Below are positions 62,601-64,000 of a stretch of DNA of 64,000 nucleotides, piece by piece. Each line of letters begins with the position of its first letter. Within the stretch, counting starts at the first letter, position 1. Origin of the DNA: Adineta steineri (Eukaryota; Rotifera; Eurotatoria; Adinetida; Adinetidae); the NCBI GenBank assembly GCA_905250115.1, contig CAJNOI010000164.1, forward strand, positions 124,001-188,000, in the 5' to 3' direction. Under the pieces are notes generated by a model. That model was not told the origin of the DNA. It was given only the letters and a program-made list of their open reading frames with translations, and ran no database searches. Position numbers and translations under genes: made by a program.

Positions 62601-63153
62601 ACTTGTATCACAGTGTCCTTTTCGTTAATATAGTCAATGTACTGAACGGAATATATGAAACTTAGGAGATTTCTATGTCTCGTCTGAGTCTACAACAAAG
62701 AAAAGAAATGAAGAATATATTTTAGAACAAAGCTAAGACAAACCGCTTTAGGGACGCCAGTTGAACCACTTGTAAAGATGATATAAGCTAAATCTTCTCC
62801 TGCTACTAAAACATTTGATAGGCGAGCGATATCAGTTTTTGCATCTTTCTCTGTGTCAGAGAAAACTGAGTCAATATCGAGTATAGCAATATTATCATAA
62901 AACTTATTTTTTGTTAAATCATGGACAAGAACAAGACGGCTTTGAGTTTGTTGTGTGAGTGCATACAAACGATGTTGTGGATCTCGAGGTGATAATGGAC
63001 AATAAACACCACNNNNNNNNNNNNNNNNNNNNNNNNNNNNNNNNNNNNNNNNNNNNNNNNNNNNNNNNNNNNNNNNNNNNNNNNNNNNNNNNNNNNNNNN
63101 NNNNNNNNNNNNTTCATCAAGCCATATACGAGCTTGTGCAAATGATGCTGGTG
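39548..63153 (-). CDS. Multimodular non-ribosomal peptide synthetase with Pls/PosA-type membrane terminal domain
   Basis: A bacterial-type NRPS split by spliceosomal introns, read from about 63153 down to the stop at 39548. Visible order: C(start)-[gap]-A-PCP-C-C-A-PCP-C-C-A-[gap]-A-PCP-C-C-A-PCP-membrane terminal domain. Five A domains, four PCPs with an intact GG[HT]S serine, and no thioesterase are seen; individual blocks are listed separately. A domains activate amino acids with ATP, PCPs carry them on phosphopantetheine, C domains join them. The first visible exon opens with a 3' splice site (TTGTTCTAG), so the start codon lies upstream and was not found. I treat it as one gene because exons join in phase throughout. 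The 1.8-kb interval 52480-54297 and the 1.3-kb interval 45166-46442 are long for introns here, so two or three genes remain possible. NRPS genes of bacterial origin are known in bdelloids. Confidence 0.9.
41600..45165 (-). other. NRPS module 5: C (class beta), A, PCP
   Basis: Exons 44602-45165, 43451-44547, 43095-43394, 42581-42911, and the first part of the long exon 39820-42524. The C active site is HHAFFDYPS (Gly replaced by Tyr). A motifs: AYIIFTSGSTGMPKGV, A4 FDNHIQEI, A5 WYGLTETT (not GPAE as in the others), YRTGDLV, RGQRIELGEIE and NPNGKIDRKHLP. Binding-pocket code by eye is D-N-Q-H-C-I-W-V-A with the A10 lysine. The PCP has LGGTSLSAI with the attachment serine. Unlike the other modules there is no intron after the PCP; the exon runs straight into the terminal domain. 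Confidence 0.92.
45253..45375. repeat. Telomere-like GT patch followed by a CA-rich arm
   Basis: Starts GGGTGTAGGGTGGGTGTGGG, decays through GTAG/GATA units and passes into CACATTCACATTCATTC. The equivalent intron 14 kb away (59600-59665) holds a shorter version, so the patch predates the module duplication. Confidence 0.7.
45420..46356 (-). mobile_element. Decayed mariner-family transposon in an NRPS intron
   Basis: A 937-bp element flanked by TA at both ends, with inverted ends sharing GTCAA-AAGTTCTCG. The transposase runs on the minus strand from ATG at 46177-46179. It has an N-terminal helix-turn-helix part (YIKTRLLLGLIATQIHSEL, then LEDNPRSGRPLS), the mariner block HPPYSPDLAPSG near 45690, and the C-terminal CIEHHEDYFE. 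Several in-frame stops and shifts, for example TAG after STVTR, mean it is dead. Confidence 0.85.
46443..47909 (-). other. NRPS module 4 trailing condensation domain (class alpha)
   Basis: A single exon of 1467 bp, exactly the length of the module 1 copy. The active site is HHAAFDRAS (Gly replaced by Arg). The frame is intact. The downstream intron (45166-46442) carries a mariner relic and a telomere-like patch. Confidence 0.88.
47964..49140 (-). other. NRPS module 4: second half of A, PCP
   Basis: Exons 49020-49140 and 47964-48956. It begins after the A4 motif, so positions 235, 236 and 239 are unknown. The visible pocket residues by eye are H(278)-C-G-H-I-N. A5 is HYGPAEIT, A7 is YKTGDLV, then GQRIELGEIE and NPNGKIDRKQLP, and the PCP has SVGGHSLLF. 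The pocket residues differ from modules 1-3 and 5, showing this is a real separate module and not the other half of module 3. Confidence 0.88.
49141..49240. other. Assembly gap (100 N) inside the NRPS
   Basis: The right flank ends just after the A10 motif of module 3 and the left flank resumes in the middle of another A domain (VMHAVPSLL). Going by module 1 to 2, the missing stretch should hold PCP-C-C and half an A domain, roughly 4-5 kb. Confidence 0.9.
49241..52479 (-). other. NRPS module 3: C (class beta), A, then gap
   Basis: Exons 51916-52479, 50757-51847, 50401-50700, 50017-50344 and 49241-49963 (runs into N). C1 is APASFAQARIWLDE and the active site is HHALFDVPS (Gly replaced by Val). 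A motifs: AYTIFTSGSTGTPKAV, A4 FDAHILEI, A5 FYGPAEAT, YRTGDLV, GQRIELGEIE and NPNGKIDRKNLP. Binding-pocket code by eye is D-A-L-V-S-V-F-L-G with the A10 lysine. The PCP that should follow is inside the gap. Confidence 0.9.
52480..54297 (-). other. Long intron or gene boundary between NRPS modules 2 and 3
   Basis: A donor (GAAG/GTATGA) at 54297 and an acceptor (CTCATTATTCTAG) at 52480 have matching phase, and the corresponding intron between modules 1 and 2 is only 424 bp. The interval contains no ORF of note. A methionine-led frame begins at 52558 just upstream of the acceptor (MPRIVLSNI...), so a separate gene could start here. Confidence 0.5.
54298..55797 (-). other. NRPS module 2 trailing condensation domain (class alpha)
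   Basis: A single exon of 1500 bp. C1 is AKASFAQERIFLDEQ and the active site is HHACFDGAS, the only canonical HHxxxDG in the cluster. It is clearly more diverged from the two other class-alpha copies than they are from each other. It is followed by an interval of 1.8 kb before the next C domain. Confidence 0.88.
55860..59364 (-). other. NRPS module 2: C (class beta), A, PCP
   Basis: Exons 58801-59364, 57638-58734, 57282-57581, 56903-57233, 55860-56849. The C domain has C1 APASFVQDRLCLNE and active site HHALFDFSS (Gly replaced by Phe). The A domain shows AYIIFTSGSTGIPKAV, A4 FDVHVLDI, A5 LYGPAETI, YRTGDLV, GQRIELGEIE and NANGKIDRKLLP. The PCP has SIGGHSLVI. Binding-pocket code by eye is D-V-L-Q-C-S-L-I-C with the A10 lysine. 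This is the only module in the window without a gap or an insertion, so it serves as the reference for exon structure. Confidence 0.92.
59600..59665. repeat. Short telomere-like GT patch in the module 1/2 intron
   Basis: TATGGGTGTGGGTGTGTATATG followed by a CA-containing arm. It is homologous in position and flank to the patch at 45253-45375. Confidence 0.65.
59789..61255 (-). other. NRPS module 1 trailing condensation domain (class alpha)
   Basis: A single exon of 1467 bp. Starts with C1-like ASFAQERIFLDEQ and contains the active-site region as HHAASDRAS (His-His and Asp kept, Gly replaced by Arg) and C5 as IIGMFVSILPYR. It directly follows the PCP and directly precedes another C domain, with no A or PCP between. 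It is close to 98% identical by eye to the module 4 copy over 46980-47380, but the two differ clearly at their C-terminal ends. Confidence 0.88.
61310..63153 (-). other. NRPS module 1: C (start only), gap, A, PCP
   Basis: Exons 63113-63153 (C1 motif APASFAQARIWLDE), gap, 62744-63012, 62359-62689, 61310-62305. The A domain resumes after the gap at GGVYCPLSPRDPQHR and shows A3 AYIIFTSGSTGVPKAV, A4 FDAHIHEI, A5 VYGPAETT, A7 YRTGDLV, A8 GQRIELGEIE and A10 NQNGKVDRKQLP. The PCP carries SVGGHSLLF. By eye the binding-pocket code (GrsA positions 235-331) is D-A-H-A-A-G-V-M-L, with the A10 lysine. I do not know its amino acid. The C domain between C1 and the A domain, about 1.8 kb in module 2, is missing in the gap. 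Confidence 0.88.
63013..63112. other. Assembly gap (100 N) inside NRPS module 1
   Basis: The left flank is the first A-domain segment and the right flank is the first 14 residues of a C domain. In modules 2, 3 and 5 these points are separated by about 1.8 kb, so the true gap is far longer than 100 bp. Confidence 0.9.
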
Positions 63154-64000
63154 CTAGAACAATAAAACTTTAATATTAACAGTTTACTTATTTTGATTTA
63201 ATAAATAGAAACTTAAGCTTTTTGGACTTTGAAATTACTTATTATAAATGTGAGTTATATATTGATCAGTATACTATTTCTCTATCTAAATTAATTAAAG
63301 TCTTAGATGATAATCATATTAGAAGGTTTGTGTATAGATATTTTTCTGAATCTAAGGGCGTGCAAATCGTAGCAATCGAACAAAAGTGAGACGAAACCGC
63401 TTTTGTGTCTAGACGCGCCCGAAATGGAGTTTTAAAAAAAGCTGAAAAGTTAAATTCAGTCTATCTCGGATTCGAATAGAGATGTCACCATCATGTTACC
63501 ATAATAGTCTTCGTTTAATTAGGGAAATGGATTCAATTCTTAACTTTTATGATCGAAATTAAGGTTTTCGATTAGCGTCGGCTTAGTCCCGTCAAACATT
63601 TCATGATCAGTTTCAGACCAAATGGCGTCTGAAAAATATAATGCCTAAAAATATTCTACGATGAGCTTTGATCAGCTTAGAGTGAGTGATATAGCCACTA
63701 ATTGTTACTCTCTATAAATAGGGAAATATTCAATTGTAGTATTTCGACTTAATCTTTGTAAATCTTGAAAACTAAATTCAGTTACTTTTTATTTCAGAGA
63801 AAAGTATTTGAACTTCGATCATTTATTCTACAATATAGATGTTGAAAATATTAATCAATATAGAATATATCCTGTTGTGTTTAATTATTTTTACTAAATT
63901 CATTCTTTTGGTCAGTATTTCACGAATGAGATTTTTGAAAAGGTTATTGTGAGAAGCTTTATTACATTGGAAATATCATTTGCTAATACATCTATATGAA
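63154..64000. other. Upstream flank of the first visible NRPS exon, no gene seen
   Basis: About 850 bp, AT-rich. Neither a C-domain end nor a clear signal-bearing first exon is visible on the minus strand. The start of the NRPS, or an earlier module, lies beyond this or in an exon too short to recognise. Confidence 0.45.

Noticed and set aside
1..64000. CRISPR arrays, tRNA or rRNA genes
   Set aside because: I looked for regular spaced repeats and for the conserved TTCGAATC arm or rRNA-like GC-rich stretches and saw none; a tRNA scan would be needed to exclude a diverged tRNA.

Overview
The window looks like nuclear DNA of a bdelloid rotifer (Adineta/Rotaria type). It is AT-rich. Genes are broken by very short GT-AG introns, mostly 45-70 bp. 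Several start codons sit directly behind a strong 3' splice site, as expected with spliced-leader trans-splicing. Interstitial TGTGGG-like (bdelloid telomere-type) repeats are scattered through it, and animal genes lie next to a bacterial-type biosynthetic gene. Four 100-base N runs (16560, 31069, 49141, 63013) are scaffold gaps. Exon boundaries below were read by eye from splice sites and reading frame.

Layout, 1-31 kb, mostly ordinary animal genes: an inverted-repeat element (599-1452); a secreted N-formylglutamate-amidohydrolase-like gene (+); a small secreted acidic/basic protein (-); a four-helix membrane protein (+, six phase-0 exons); a TDP2-like phosphodiesterase (-); RERE/atrophin (-), whose BAH-encoding exons carry frame breaks; the 3' part of HSD17B12 and, 68 bp further on, FAH (+); CDK5R1/p35 (+); WTAP (+); SNAPC4 (+).

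31-39 kb is repeat-rich and gene-poor. It holds telomere-like GT/CA palindromes, an inverted-repeat element with a telomere-like core that ends next to the stop codon of an ankyrin + ADP-ribosyltransferase gene (-), and a gene for an ER-targeted or secreted SAM methyltransferase (-).

39.5-63.2 kb (-) is a non-ribosomal peptide synthetase with about 25 visible exons. In transcription order it reads (C)-A-PCP-C / C-A-PCP-C / C-A-[gap]-A-PCP-C / C-A-PCP, then a membrane-embedded terminal domain of the Pls/PosA (poly-lysine synthetase) type: three pairs of hydrophobic helices alternating with three left-handed-beta-helix-like blocks. Five adenylation domains are visible, with five different binding-pocket signatures. 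Two condensation-domain classes alternate in tandem (C directly followed by C), both with departures at the HHxxxDG glycine. Exon lengths and intron phases repeat from module to module (564, 300, 331 and 1467 bp), so the modules multiplied after the gene had gained introns. Two N gaps fall inside this gene and very probably hide about 2 kb and about 4-5 kb of module sequence. A dead mariner element sits in one intron. The downstream methyltransferase is the only obvious candidate tailoring partner. Together they suggest a horizontally acquired, domesticated and expanded pathway for a membrane-assembled peptide.
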